Assembly (NCBI GenBank): GCA_963921195.1
Contig: OY992539.1
Location: 37,167,754-37,231,753 of the forward strand
Origin: Pegoplata infirma
Lineage: Eukaryota; Arthropoda; Insecta; Diptera; Anthomyiidae
Reading direction: 5' to 3'
DNA: 64,000 bases
The translations under genes were made by a program, and so were the position numbers. This document shows, piece by piece, positions 1 to 9,930 of the stretch. The number at the start of each line of letters is the position of its first letter. The stretch's first letter is position 1. Below the pieces are notes generated by a model that was not told where the DNA came from, did not search any database, and saw nothing but the letters and a program-made list of their open reading frames with translations.

Positions 1-944
1 TCAATTTATGTAACAAAAAAAAAAAAATTAAAAATAAAAAAAAATATAAATTAATTGTTAAACAGCAGTTTGATGCTGTTTTTGGGTTTCTATAGAAATT
101 TTTGTAAAAAATTTTATTATTTGTTGAAATAAAATAGTTTGAATAGGTAAAACTGCTAAAAATGCTAAAAACAGCAATTAAATAGCACCCCTCTACAACG
201 TCTACCACAATTCACCATATATGTAAAATAAAGTTAAAATTAAACTTTCACCAAAAATGAAATTGTAACGCGATGAAAATTCATTTATATTTTAAGTACA
301 AATGTATGTTAAATATGTATAAATATTTTAAATATTAAATATGCAAGTTAAAAAGAAATACAAATATGGTGGGGTTTTTTGTAAAAGGAATTAACCCTTT
401 AGGCGAACAGAAAAAAATTTTAATATTTTATTAAAAATATTTAAATTATATGCTAAAAGTAGCAAAAAGGTTTTGCTAAAAATTAGCAAATTGGTTAAGG
501 AAATTAAATAATTATTTCCTAAAAATTAATTTAAGCATTTTACGAAAAAAAACTTTGCTTTACAACATTAAAATATTAGCATTACTAAAAATAGCAAAAA
601 ATTTTTTTAAAAAACCGAAATAATAAGATTTTATTTAAAATAGCAAATTGGGTTCTAAACATAGCAATATGGTTTGCTGAAAATAAAAAAAAAATCGACC
701 AAATTTTGAATATATGTCGCCCTACGGGCAAGTAGTCTCAAATATATGCACTCATCTTTAACGTGTATGAACAAATAATTCAGCGCTAAAATTGTTATGT
801 GCAAAAACGAGACAAAGAGAGATTAAGGAATGTTGTTGTTTCTAAGGATCGTAATTGTTGGTGTAAAATAAAAATCTTCTGTTGACGTCACACACTTAAC
901 ATCTGTAATGAAATACGAACAAACCAACTTCTGCTGTTAGTTTG
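1..944. other. AT-rich non-coding stretch
   Basis: No gene is visible. From about 420 to 680 short AGCAAA/TTTGCTA words recur irregularly, as they also do at 1795-1940, 3470-3560, 18870-19000 and 19540-19720; this is decayed repeat sequence. Around 710-940 lies a less AT-rich segment that weakly resembles 7570-7800, which likewise precedes a tRNA-like SINE head, so it may belong to a longer composite repeat. Confidence 0.5.
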
Positions 945-950
945 TCAAGC

Positions 951-1180
951 AGGGCGATAGCTCAGTTGGTAGAGTACTTGCTTTGCAAACTGATGGAAAA
1001 TTTGAAGAACGTGGGTTCTATTCCACTCAGAGTTAAGTCTGTTGATGAAAAAACATATAGAAAAAACAGTCTTACAAATAATCAAACAATTTATATCTAA
1101 TGTAATTTTCTCCACTGATGACGTAGAGGTGGCTACAGAAACCATGGTCTGGAATAAATCCACATTAAAAATAATCTTTA
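951..1180 (+). repeat. tRNA-derived SINE-like element (copy 1)
   Basis: The head resembles a tRNA gene. A D-arm/A-box-like stretch (TAGCTCAGTTGGTAGAG, about 960-976) is followed by an anticodon-loop-like TTTGCAA and a T-arm/B-box-like GTGGGTTCTATTCCAC (about 1010-1025). The anticodon stem does not pair well and the spacing before the T-arm is too long, so it is not a working tRNA. The body after the head (about 1035-1175) reappears inverted at 7130-7260, sharing words such as GGCTACAGAAACCATGGTCT. A tRNA-like head joined to a dispersed body is the SINE pattern; the tRNA-Ala(TGC)-like ancestry is a guess from the loop. Confidence 0.65.
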
Positions 1181-1304
1181 GAAATACAATGTTTTCTTCT
1201 TCAATCACAAACCCTTAATATTTGATATTATAAACGTTTAATTTGCTAAAAACATTGAAGCAAAATTACACTTCAATGTTTTCAGCAAAACTTTTTAGTA
1301 TTTT

Positions 1305-1789
1305 TATACCCTCCAACTACAGTATGGGGGTATACTCACTTTGCCATTCCGTGTGTAACGCATCGAAATATCGGTCGGGGACCCCATGATGTATATATAT
1401 TATTGATCAGTGATCGATTCTAAGACATTCTAGCGATGTCCGTCTGTCCGACCGTCCGTCTGTCCGTCTGGCTGTCTGTCCGTCCGGCACGAATATGTCT
1501 AAGGGTCATAGGCTGGTTAAGTTCGGAGATGGGCAAAATCGGACCGCGGGGGAAAAAGATCCCCCTTTAAGAGGATCAATTTTTTATGGATTTTTCGCAC
1601 TTTTTCTTATCAAACGAAACATTTCTTATGTCAGAAAAAGTTAAAAGTCCAGCAGTTGGATTCAGGAAGGTTGTCTCCCACCGCCGAAACCCCCCTCCCC
1701 ACCAAAACAAAGACGCCACTGTTTTTTTTTAACGTGTTGGAGGGTATAACAGATTCGCCACGGCCGAATTTAACACTCTCACTTGTTTT
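1305..1789 (-). repeat. mini-me/DINE-like repeat with (GTCY)n core
   Basis: It begins TATACCCTCCAACTACAG and ends GGAGGGTATAACAGATTCG followed by CGGCCGAATTTAACACTC and an ACTTGTTTT edge. The interior has a (GTCY)n microsatellite at 1438-1486 (GTCCGTCTGTCCG type). Related copies occur across the window, for example 7889-8700, 42622-43931, 46572-53990 and 54004-55016. Mini-me and DINE-1/Helentron-related repeats of Diptera are known to carry a (GTCY)n tract between conserved blocks; membership here rests on that architecture. It has no coding capacity. Confidence 0.75.
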
Positions 1790-2474
1790 AATATATATTT
1801 TGCTATTTTTAACAAAATCTTATCATATTTTATAAAAAAACATATTTCCACTTTAAGCACAACATTTTAATATATTAAGTAAAACATTTTGTTATTTTAA
1901 GCTAAAAATTTTGCTAATTCTAGCCAAACATCTTGAAATTTTAAGCACGCCATTCCCTTATATGGCATGCGGCACACTTCAGATGTGACATGAGTCATAC
2001 TAGGGCACATTGAACATTTCAGATGTTCCATTTGACGGTAGCATGGAACATGACACATTAAAAGTGTGCCGTACTAGGGCACAAGTGTCGTGTGCTAGTT
2101 ATAGACTCATGGCACATTTCAGATGTATTGTTTTTTTTTTCAATAATTGTTTTAAGAAATAAAATAGTATTTTTTAGAAAAAAAAGTACTTTTTATATAA
2201 AAAATAGTACTTTTTTTGAAAAAAATAGTACTTATTTTGGAAAAATTTAAAACGTACTTTTTTCTAAAAAAAAAATACGTTTTTCTAAAAAAGTACTTTT
2301 GTACTACGTTTTTAGAAACAAAGTACTTTTTTTAGAAAAAAAAGTATTTTTTTTTCTTAAAAGTCCTATTATTTCTAAAAAGTACTATATTTTATTAAAT
2401 AATACTTTTTAGGAAAATAGTATCATTTTTTCTAAATAAGTACTTTTTTAACAAAAAGTACATTTTTGTCTTAA

Positions 2475-2974
2475 CCCTTTGACGACCACACATTTTCTGC
2501 CGAAGCGATTTTAATTTTCTGTTTATAGTTGTGATCTTTGACCTAATAATAGCTACGAAACAAACAAAAATGGACTACTAACCCCTCTCCTTCCCCCTTA
2601 TTTTTCTTGTTAAAAAAAAATTCTCTTTGACGATTACGTAGTTCTGGCCAAAGCTATTTACTTTTCGCTGCAATATTTTAGATCTGGAACTCAATAATAG
2701 TCCCTCTACAAGAATTTTGACCTCTAAGCCCCCTTCTTGCCTCTGATTTGCTCGACAAGTAAAGATCCATTTGTGCCTACAATAGAGATTATTATTTTAC
2801 AAACTATGGGGACTTACAGTGGATAAAGTTAGAGTCTTGCTGAAAACTAGAATTTTGTTGCCCAAACCCTACTCTTCAATTCATCTTTTAGCACGTTTTT
2901 CCTATCTTTAACCCGAACAAAAATAATCCTCAAAAACGTTTTGGCAAGTATACTTGCAAGTGGTCGTTAAAGAG
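2475..2974. mobile_element. piggyBac-like non-autonomous element
   Basis: TTAA at 2471-2474 and 2975-2978 flanks a 500-bp segment whose ends are inverted repeats: left CCCTTTGACGACCAC, right (reverse complement) CTCTTTAACGACCAC, two mismatches in 15. Strict TTAA duplication plus CCYTTTGNCGNCCA-like ends is the piggyBac superfamily signature. It has no transposase and must be mobilised in trans. It lies in the middle of an older inverted repeat. Confidence 0.75.
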
Positions 2975-3100
2975 TTAAAGGTTCTATAGTACTTTTTTAA
3001 AAGAGTACTATTTTACCAAAAAGTGCTACTTTTTCTAAAAATTTATTTTTTATCTATTTTTCCTAAAAGGTACAACTTTTCAAAAAATGTACTATTTTTC

Positions 3101-3192
3101 TAAAAAAGTACTATTTTTTCTAAAAAAGTACTATTTTTTCTAAAAAAGTACTATTTTTTCTAAAAAAGTACTATTTTTTCTAAAAAAGTATT
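3101..3192. repeat. 20-bp tandem repeat (AGTACTATTTTTTCTAAAAA)
   Basis: About four and a half near-perfect head-to-tail units of a 20-bp sequence that is itself nearly palindromic around AGTACT. Degenerate relatives fill 2160-2470 and 2990-3100, and similar AGTACTTTT runs recur near 58025-58240. Confidence 0.85.
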
Positions 3193-3473
3193 TGTTTTTT
3201 TTTCTTAAAAAAGTATTTAATTTCTTAAAACAGTTATTAAAAAAAATCGCATATGTGCCATGAGCCAATAACTGACACACGGCACATATGCCATGTGCCG
3301 TTGTATGGCACACGGCACATTGTGTCATACTTGGCACATGTGCCATTCACATCTGAAATGTGTCGTGTGGTATACTGGGGCATATGGCACATGTGTCGTG
3401 TTAAATGCTATGAGCACATGACACATTCCAAATGTGATGTTCTACACACGTGTGTGCTATTCTTTACACTGAT

Positions 3474-3558
3474 TTTGCTATTGCTATTCTTAGCTAACTG
3501 TATATTGCTATTCTTAGCTAACTGTATATTGCTATTCTTAGCTAACTGTTATTCTTAG
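3474..3558. repeat. 24-bp tandem repeat
   Basis: Just over three copies of a 24-bp unit containing GCTATTCTTAGCTAACTGTA. It lies at the edge of the TA-flanked MITE that starts at 3586. Confidence 0.85.
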
Positions 3559-3585
3559 CAAAATTTGTGCTATTATTGGCATATA

Positions 3586-4231
3586 CACAAAAAAAATTCC
3601 AATGAACGACTTTCATAGTATTTATGAACAAATTTATAAAATTTATTAACTTTTTCATAGTACTTATAAACTTTTTCAAAGTATTTATGAATAGATCATA
3701 ATATGGGAAATTTAAGACAATTTAAAATTTTTTCATAAATACTATGAAAAAGTTCAAAAACTTAATGAAAATGTTCATAATTTTTATGTATTTAAATTCT
3801 GATTAATTTTTATTAAAAAATAAAAATTGTTTTATTCGACCTTTAAAATATTATATTTTGAAGATGTTTTATTCTGGCTCGAGGTCATTATTTTCTTTAC
3901 TAATTAAAACCATGATATTCTCATAGCATAATTTTCAAGAAAATTTTTTTTTATACTTTGTAGTAAATCGTTTCTATTTTTTGCTAAATAATCTTGACAA
4001 TGGAATTTTGACAAATTCCACGTGTCGATTAAGTCTTGCAAAAATGACCAACATAAATAAATTTAAAACAAAAAAATAATTTTCTTGAAAATTATGCTAT
4101 GAGAATATCATGGTTCTAATTAGTAAAGAAAATAATGACCTCGAGCCAGAATAAAACATCCTCAAAATATTTTATGTATTTGTTCATAAATACTATGAAT
4201 TTCGTTCATTGGCAAATTTTTTTTTTCTGTG
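3586..4231. mobile_element. TA-flanked MITE
   Basis: TA at 3584-3585 and 4232-4233 flanks the element. The ends are inverted: CACAAAAAAAATTCCAATGA at the left, and TCGTTCATTGGC followed by a T-tract and CTGTG at the right. The inner part of the terminal repeat (TTCATAGTATTTATGAACAA) is also mirrored. A TA duplication suggests Tc1/mariner-type mobilisation. A fragment of foldback family A (3795-4180) is nested inside. Confidence 0.7.
3795..4180. mobile_element. Foldback family A, short copy nested in a MITE
   Basis: The left part (ATTCGACCTTTAAAATATTA..., GGCTCGAGGTCATTATTTTC) is mirrored by the right part (GAAAATAATGACCTCGAGCC) across about 120 bp of spacer. The same sequences build the larger copies at 44140-45198 and 63130-63660. 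TTTATGTATTT abuts both sides and may be a target duplication of about 9-11 bp, as in Drosophila FB-type elements. Confidence 0.65.
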
Positions 4232-4554
4232 TATCATAGTGCTATTTTAAGTAAAAATTTTTGCTTTTTGCCCAACAGCTTATTCAAAGTTGGTGCTATC
4301 GCTTAAGTATATTTGGTAAAAATGTGACAAATAGTCCGTTCAACAAATTCTGTTAACATTTGATGCAAACAAAATAATTTTTTCCTTGACTTTAAAAAAA
4401 AAAATAGGAAAAAAATATTGTTTTTTCACTTACAGAGACTGTTGATTTTTCATTAACAATATTTATAAAAATTTTAGCTAGTGAAGCTAACCAACTTTTA
4501 TGAAAATACCAAATCAATTTGAACGGGATAATTTAAAAAAAAAAAAAAATCAGT

Positions 4555-4760
4555 TTTAAATTTATTTATGTTGGGCATTTTTGCAAGACTTAGTTGACAC
4601 GTGTGTTGGGCATTTTTGCAAGACTTAGTTGACACGTGTTTTGGAATTTGTCAGATTCCATGTTCAAGACTATTTAGCAAATATAAAAACCCTGTACTAC
4701 AAGTAGCAAAGGGAATTTAAATGACAAATCGCTAATGTTTAAACTTAAATATTTAATACA
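4555..4760. repeat. Foldback family A arm fragment with a 36-bp tandem duplication
   Basis: It matches the inner arm of family A (AAATTTATTTATGTTGG..., GGAATTTGTCAGATTCCAT, TTTAGCAAATATAAAAAC). Within it the segment containing GGGCATTTTTGCAAGACTTA is directly repeated (about 4569-4640), a local slippage or unequal-exchange duplication. The upstream 4235-4554 shows no gene or repeat that I recognise. Confidence 0.6.
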
Positions 4761-5216
4761 TATTCGACTCTACTCAAAAAAAATGTTATCAAAAAAAAAT
4801 TGTTCACTTAAAATTTAAATTTTTACAAAACTCTGAGTAAAACGTCGAAAAACGGAATAAAATATTAAATATTTTTGTCGTGAAATATATTAAAATTTCG
4901 AGAAAGAAATAATCATAGTTACAGTAGAGGTTTAAAAATATATAAATATTCATATGTAGATGTAATTTTTCTGTGTATGTATATGAGTGTGATTGTATAA
5001 GTAAAACTAAATGATAACGTGTGTGTTTATATCCTAAGGGGATTCTGTTCGCTGGTTTATATAAATATAAACATAAAATTCAAATCATTAGGGAGGGGGT
5101 GTTGAATGAGATAACAGGAGGTAGTTACAGGATTGTTAATGATAATTTTGTTGTTGTTGGGTTTTTTTTTATATATTTTATTTTCATATAACTGTATGTA
5201 AGTGAAAATATTTTAC
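4761..5216. other. AT-rich non-coding stretch
   Basis: No gene, RNA or clear repeat boundary is visible. It is A/T runs and short TG-rich words only. Confidence 0.4.
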
Positions 5217-5224
5217 ATGTGTAT

Positions 5225-6002
5225 TAGACTGCCCAGAAAAAAACAAAGTTGTTATTTTCTTGGGGGATACCTGCGAATTTTGTTCCTTTATGTGCAAAAA
5301 AATTTCGGTTTTTTTTTGGGATTTTTAAAATAATATCTAGAGGTCGCGATCTCGCGTTTTATAACGATTTATTTTTTTTTGAGTTTTTTATTATTTTAAA
5401 TTGTTAAATATGATTAATATGATAAAATATTAATAATTTCAGACAAAAAAAAAATAAATTAAAAATTAAATATCGCTCATTCCATGAGATGTCTCCCAGC
5501 ATCTAATCAAATGTTCTTTAATTTATTTGAAATTTCGCACACAGGTACACTATGGAGCAATTAAAAAAATTCGTTTTTAGTTTCGCGAAAATCCACGAAT
5601 TCGCGAACGCGAATATATTCGCGAATTCACGGATTTTCTCGGAACTAACAACTGATTTATTTTAATAGCTTCATAGTGTTCATGTGTGCAAAATTTCAAA
5701 TAAATTAAGGAACATTTGATTAGATGCTGGGAGACATCTCATGGAATGAGCGATATTAAATTTTTAATTTAATTTTTTTTTTGTCGGAAATTATTAATAT
5801 TTTATCATATTAATCATATTTAACAATTTAAAATAATAAAAAACTCAAAAAAAATAAATCGTTATAAAACGCGAGATCGCGACCTCTAGATATTATTTTA
5901 AAAATCCCAAAAAAAAACCGAAATTTTTTTGCACAAAAAGGAACAAAATTTGCAGGTATCCCCCAAGAAAATAAAAACTTCGCTTTTTTTCTGGGCAGTC
6001 TA
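5225..6002. mobile_element. Palindromic hAT-type element with 8-bp duplication
   Basis: ATGTGTAT at 5217-5224 is repeated at 6003-6010. The element begins TAGACTGCCCAG and ends CTGGGCAGTCTA, and the two arms (about 385 bp each) mirror one another almost to the centre near 5613, which holds overlapping TTCGCGAA/CGCGAATATATTCGCG dyads. The 8-bp duplication fits the hAT preference nTnnnnAn. The arms include the mirrored GCTCATTCCATGAGATGTCTC and GAGACATCTCATGGAATGAG. No coding region; reading frames here are by-products of the palindrome. Confidence 0.85.
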
Positions 6003-6010
6003 ATGTGTAT

Positions 6011-6830
6011 GTAGATAAAAATGCGTGTTTGAATTTGTGTGTTTTTTGTTTTTGCCTTAATTAGAGGGTGTTGTGTGTTTTGTTGTATATGTTTATGAAT
6101 CTCAGTGATACTGGCAATTAAACTTTGCTTAATTTGTTTCAACAAAAAAAAAAAGAAATACAAACTTGAACAATTTAACTTATTTTATCACTCTTACATA
6201 CACACAGACACACACACACAGATGGCAAACAATATAAAAAAAAATGTATAAAAAATAAATGAAAAACATTTGAAATTCCCTAGTGAAAATCTTTTCCAAA
6301 TTAATATGATTTATGTTTTTGAAATATAAATGAGACAGAAACTGTTACAACGAGAAAAAAAAAAATACACGGGAATATATAAATGTATTTTTATTTTAGC
6401 GACATATGGTTGTTACAGCAGAAGAAAAAAACCAAAACAAACGAAAAAAATTTATGAAAATTGTAATAATATCATTGCCATTTTATTTTTTATTTGTTGT
6501 AGATGTTTAATTTGTAATAAACGTAATAAAAAAAACAACAACAACAATAAAGCCAACATCATCCAATATACACATAAAATTTCATTTAAGTTTTAAAACG
6601 ACATTTAAATGAATGAGTTCAGGCACATGTATCATAATTTATTACACATTCATATACAATTACAACTATGTATGTCTGCATGTATGTAATAATTCTACTA
6701 CCACCATCGACACACATACACAAACAACTACAAACACATGACTACCAATGTTTGTTGTTGTTTGTGCTGTTAACGAATAACGATGCTGGTGTATTTTTTT
6801 TTATTGTAAATACTATGGTGTTCACAGTGG
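6011..6830. other. AT-rich non-coding stretch with a CA microsatellite
   Basis: Holds a (CA)n-type tract near 6195-6221 and (AAC)n-like words near 6530-6550. No gene is recognised. Confidence 0.5.
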
Positions 6831-6894
6831 CTTAATTGGTATTTTGGAAGACACAATAGTTTTGGGAAACTTTTTTTATAAAATTTAGAAATCC

Positions 6895-7125
6895 AAAATA
6901 TAATTTCAAATTTTACAGATATTTCAAAATTTTAATTGCCGATCAATTTTTGACCAAAAAAAATTTTGTTTGTGTTTTTGAAGAAAATTGTGTCTTTTTT
7001 TTAAATTAAAAATGCGAAATTATATTTTAAATTTCATAGATATTTTGACCTGACTTCCGATCGGGATGTGGGATTTTTGAACAAATAATTTTTGTTTGTG
7101 TTTTTGAAAAAAATTGTGTCTTAAA
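6895..7125. repeat. Tandem duplication of about 123 bp
   Basis: Two diverged direct copies, each ending in TTTGTTTGTGTTTTTGAA and AAATTGTGTCTT (about 6966-6997 and 7089-7121) and each containing a CCGATC word. Function unknown. Confidence 0.7.
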
Positions 7126-7129
7126 TTAA

Positions 7130-7325
7130 ATGTGGATTTACACTAGACCATGGTTTCTGTAGCCACTTTTACGTCTTACGTAGACAATTACATTAAATTA
7201 ATTATTTGATATTTGCTAGAAAAATTCTTAATATGTTTTTTATCAACAGACTAGCCTTTCATGGGATTTGAAACTGTGCTTCTTAATCTCTCATGGTTTA
7301 ATTAGTTTAATCTTCAGCCGACACA
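7130..7325 (-). repeat. tRNA-derived SINE-like element (copy 2)
   Basis: On the minus strand it reproduces the body of the SINE at 951-1180: a B-box-like TTTCAAATCCC, then AGTCTGTTGAT, then GTGGCTACAGAAACCATGGTCT. The tRNA-like head is more decayed than in copy 1. Confidence 0.6.
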
Positions 7326-7470
7326 ATTTTCTTATTGAATCAAAAACACAAACAACAAATTAAAATACACTTGGCTAAGGCCATGTTCACACTACAAGAA
7401 CTTACCATGGTAAGTTGAGATGATTTTGCAATTTTTCTTTATGCTAGTACAATTTGAGATGATTTTGTAA

Positions 7471-7511
7471 ATCACTATGTGATTTTGTTCAAAGGAAAAT
7501 CACATAGTGAT
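7471..7511. repeat. Perfect 16-bp hairpin
   Basis: ATCACTATGTGATTTT (7471-7486), a 9-base loop, then the exact reverse complement (7496-7511). It lies in a short segment (7390-7545) with repeated GATGATTTTG-like words and no gene. It may be a remnant of a larger inverted repeat. Confidence 0.8.
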
Positions 7512-7812
7512 TTTAAAATCACGCTAGTCTGTATACAGTATTATGCCGAAAAAATATAATAAATAGAAATACCGACAAAAATGTCGCTCTTGTGAGCATT
7601 TCACTTCAACTATGCGCAATGGTAAAGTTTGCATAAAATAAAGTAAATGAAAGATTAAGAAATTTTGAGAAAGATTATTCTAGATTAAGAAATTTTTGTT
7701 GGTGTCTAGCTTAAATGCATTGCTTGAGTTAGAAAAATGCTTTTCTGCGTATGTCACACACAAACCTACTGTGAGTTAAACAAACACGTTTTGCCACTGA
7801 TGTTTGTATACC

Positions 7813-7875
7813 GACAATAGCCTAAGCAGTTAGGCGTGACTGATTTAGAAGCTCAGGTTCGAATCCCATGGTTAA
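7813..7875 (+). repeat. tRNA-like SINE head, truncated by a mini-me repeat
   Basis: An A-box-like stretch (TAGCCTAAGCAGTTAGGCG) and a B-box GGTTCGAATCCC are spaced as in a tRNA-derived SINE. The SINE body is missing because a mini-me repeat begins at about 7889. It is not a functional tRNA. Confidence 0.6.
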
Positions 7876-7888
7876 AATTGATAAAAAA

Positions 7889-8700
7889 AACAAGTAAGAA
7901 AGTTATAGTCGGTCAAGACCGACCATATGATACCCTACACCAGTGTTTTCCGGAAAATGGGTCCCAAGTCCAGACATTGACCGATTGGATCTGTCTTTTG
8001 CTAGATATTTATTTAGTGTACAAAACACACAGAGATCAAATTTTAGTGGAATTGGTTTATTTTTTTGTCTATAGACCGATTTAACTGAATATCGGTCGAA
8101 ATTTTGATATGGGGGACTAAGTCCAAAAATGGTCCAATTTTTTCCCGATTTGATTAGGTTACTAAAGTACATGTTTAACACCTAAAAATAAAATTTTTAT
8201 CAAATATTGCCATTTTTAGGAATTTTGAGGTAGTTATGTGACTATCGGGAGGGTGGTTTGTATGGGGACTACCAGAATGACTGACCCGATTCCTTTAAAA
8301 TTTGGAATGATGATTCGTGTATACAAAATTTGATTACCTGTAAAATTCCAAAGCGATATCTATTAAAATACAGTTATTAGTGTCACTTAAGCCTAATCCA
8401 ATGGGGGCATTTGTATGGACCGATTTTTTTCAATTTCAATAGGCTTCGTCCTTGGGCTAAAAGATGCTTAAGTTTCAAATTTCAATTGGTTGAAAATTGC
8501 GACCTGTATCGTGCTTAAACCGATAGATGGACAGACGGACGGATGGACGGACAGACGGACGGACATCGCTAAATCGACTCAAAAAGTGATTCTGAATCGA
8601 TCGGTATACTTGAAGGTAGGTCTAGGACCAATATTTCGGGTAGTTACAAACATCAGCACAAACTCATTATACCCTGTACCACAGAGTGGTGTTGGGTATA
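7889..8700 (+). repeat. mini-me/DINE-like repeat with (GGAC)n core
   Basis: The left edge is AACAAGTAAGAAAGTTATAG with a GGTCAAGACC dyad and ATACCCTACACCAG. The core at 8527-8565 is a GGAC/AGAC microsatellite, followed by ATCGCTAAATCGACTC. The right edge is TACCCTGTACCACAGAG then GTTGGGTATAATT. It is the most drosophilid-like copy in the window. Non-coding. Confidence 0.75.
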
Positions 8701-8704
8701 ATTA

Positions 8705-8950
8705 AATGTTAATGAAAGACTTTCTTTTTTATGATGTCATTTCTGAAACAACCCACAAGAGTAGTAACTACTAAAAACTGAACATTGAACAAATGTTTTT
8801 TCTTTAAAAAACAACAAAAAGTAAAACTTAAAAAAAAATGAATGTCTTCATTTTTTATGAAAAAAACGCACAAAAGAAGTCACTACTAAAAATTAAACTT
8901 TAAACAAGTATTTTTTCTTAAAACGTTAAACATTTAAAACAAACTACAAA
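8705..8950. repeat. Tandem duplication of about 120 bp
   Basis: Two diverged direct copies share ACTACTAAAAA then AACTTTAAACAA or AACATTGAACAA followed by a T-tract and CTTAAAA. No gene. Confidence 0.6.
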
Positions 8951-8973
8951 GAGTTAAAGACATACACTGCGTT

Positions 8974-9334
8974 ATGGACAGCAATGCATTAAACAATAAA
9001 AACAAAACAGTTTTGCTTCGAATTTCAATAAAAATTAGACTCACAGCAGCTCTTAGATCTTCCGAAAATAAAAAAGTACTATATTTAAAGTACTATGGAA
9101 AAAACACGAATGGGCGAGCTAAAATGGCAACAACAAAACGAAATGGACAAAAATTTTAAGAATTCCCTCGAATTCCCCGCTGACAGGTTGCAAAATTCTC
9201 AAAGAAAGTGGAGATTTAGTGGGTATTTGTTCAGTCTATCACGATTAAAAATTAAATTAGTTCATAGTCTGTTGCAAATTTCAAAAAAAAGCCACCCCTT
9301 AGTTCCAAACTTAAGAACATCGATGGTAACGTAA
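8974..9334 (+). pseudogene. Tc1-like transposase N-terminal fragment (broken)
   Basis: Translation in shifting frames gives segments matching the start of the minus-strand copy at 9300-9872: a SSENKKVLYLK stretch corresponding to SSEKEKVLTLK, then YYGKNTNGRAKMATTKRNGQK corresponding to NYGKNINGRTRMATTERDRQK. This is the helix-turn-helix/GRPR-type DNA-binding region of Tc1 transposases. Part of the first helix region is deleted and there are stops soon after GQKF. No catalytic domain remains on this strand. Identification rests mainly on homology to the opposite arm. Confidence 0.6.
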
Positions 9335-9872
9335 GGAACAGTAATGATGCCACAGTAGAATAGCGCACCCCATACCTTAACAACACCTTCTATAACAACA
9401 CCTTCTATGATCTGTCTTCTATGCAAAAACGGTTTTTATTGTCTCAAATCACCGAAAACAAATGTATCCGTCTGATGCAACGGTATTATTTTTTTTTCGT
9501 CGGAATAAATTACTTTGAAAAATTTCTCAGAACGTGTCATTATATTCCTGCAGAGATTGTGGCGCTATGAACTCACTTGACTTTTAAACGCGACGGACTA
9601 TACAAATACTCGCATTAACGCCATTTTTTTTGAGAATTTTGAAAGAAAATTTTTTTTTGTCGATCTCGTTCAGTTGTTGCCATTCGAGTTCGACCATTTA
9701 TGTTTTTTCCATAGTTCTGAATGTTATTTAGATAATTGCATACAGCAGTTTTTTTTCTTTCTATTATTTCCGCGATTTCAACGATCTTAAACACTTTGAA
9801 CTTCAAAGTCAGTACTTTTTCCTTTTCGGAAGAGCTAAGAGCTTTGGGAGTCCCATTTTGATTGAAATTCAA
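9300..9872 (-). pseudogene. Tc1-like transposase, 5' and central part (broken)
   Basis: Reading from 9872 downward, the first 85 codons give an N-terminal helix-turn-helix (about residues 10-50, including LSSSEKEKVLTLK and IAEIIERKKTAVCNYL) and a GKNINGR linker, typical of Tc1-like transposases. Further on, in other frames, VIYSDEKK (about 9490-9513) matches the first catalytic aspartate motif, and VWGALFY (about 9355-9375) matches the conserved VWGAFS region before the second aspartate. Stops and frameshifts lie between these, and the C-terminal catalytic part is absent. A dead, truncated gene; family members are about 340 residues. Confidence 0.75.
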
Positions 9873-9930
9873 AACAAAACTGTTTTGTTTTTGTTGTTAA
9901 AGGGGTTGCTATTCATTACAAATTTGATTC

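Larger units (their letters stand above)
1940..3450. repeat. Inverted-repeat element rich in GGCACAT/ATGTGCC words
   Basis: The left arm (about 1950-2470) and right arm (about 2979-3440) are degenerate inverted copies: CTCATGGCACATTTCAG near 2107 mirrors the GCACATATG...GCCATGAG region near 3250, and both run into poly-AGTACTTTTT sequence and a TGTTTTAAGAAAT word. The outer parts are dense in imperfect GGCACATGTGCC dyads. The centre is occupied by a piggyBac-like MITE (2475-2974). The exact outer ends could not be fixed. Confidence 0.6.
8955..9930. mobile_element. Tail-to-tail (snap-back) Tc1-like element
   Basis: Both outer parts carry the same 5' end of a Tc1-like transposon in inverted orientation: AACAAAACAGTTTTG then GAATTTCAAT on the left (about 9000-9030) is mirrored on the right (about 9862-9895). 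The two transposase N-termini therefore face inward, plus strand at left and minus strand at right. Such a derivative has two copies of one end. Exact ends and target duplication were not resolved. Confidence 0.65.

Noticed and set aside
951..1030. Functional tRNA-Ala gene
   Set aside because: The D-arm and T-arm look right, but the anticodon stem does not pair, the variable region is too long and the acceptor stem has no partner; a dispersed body follows, as in a SINE.
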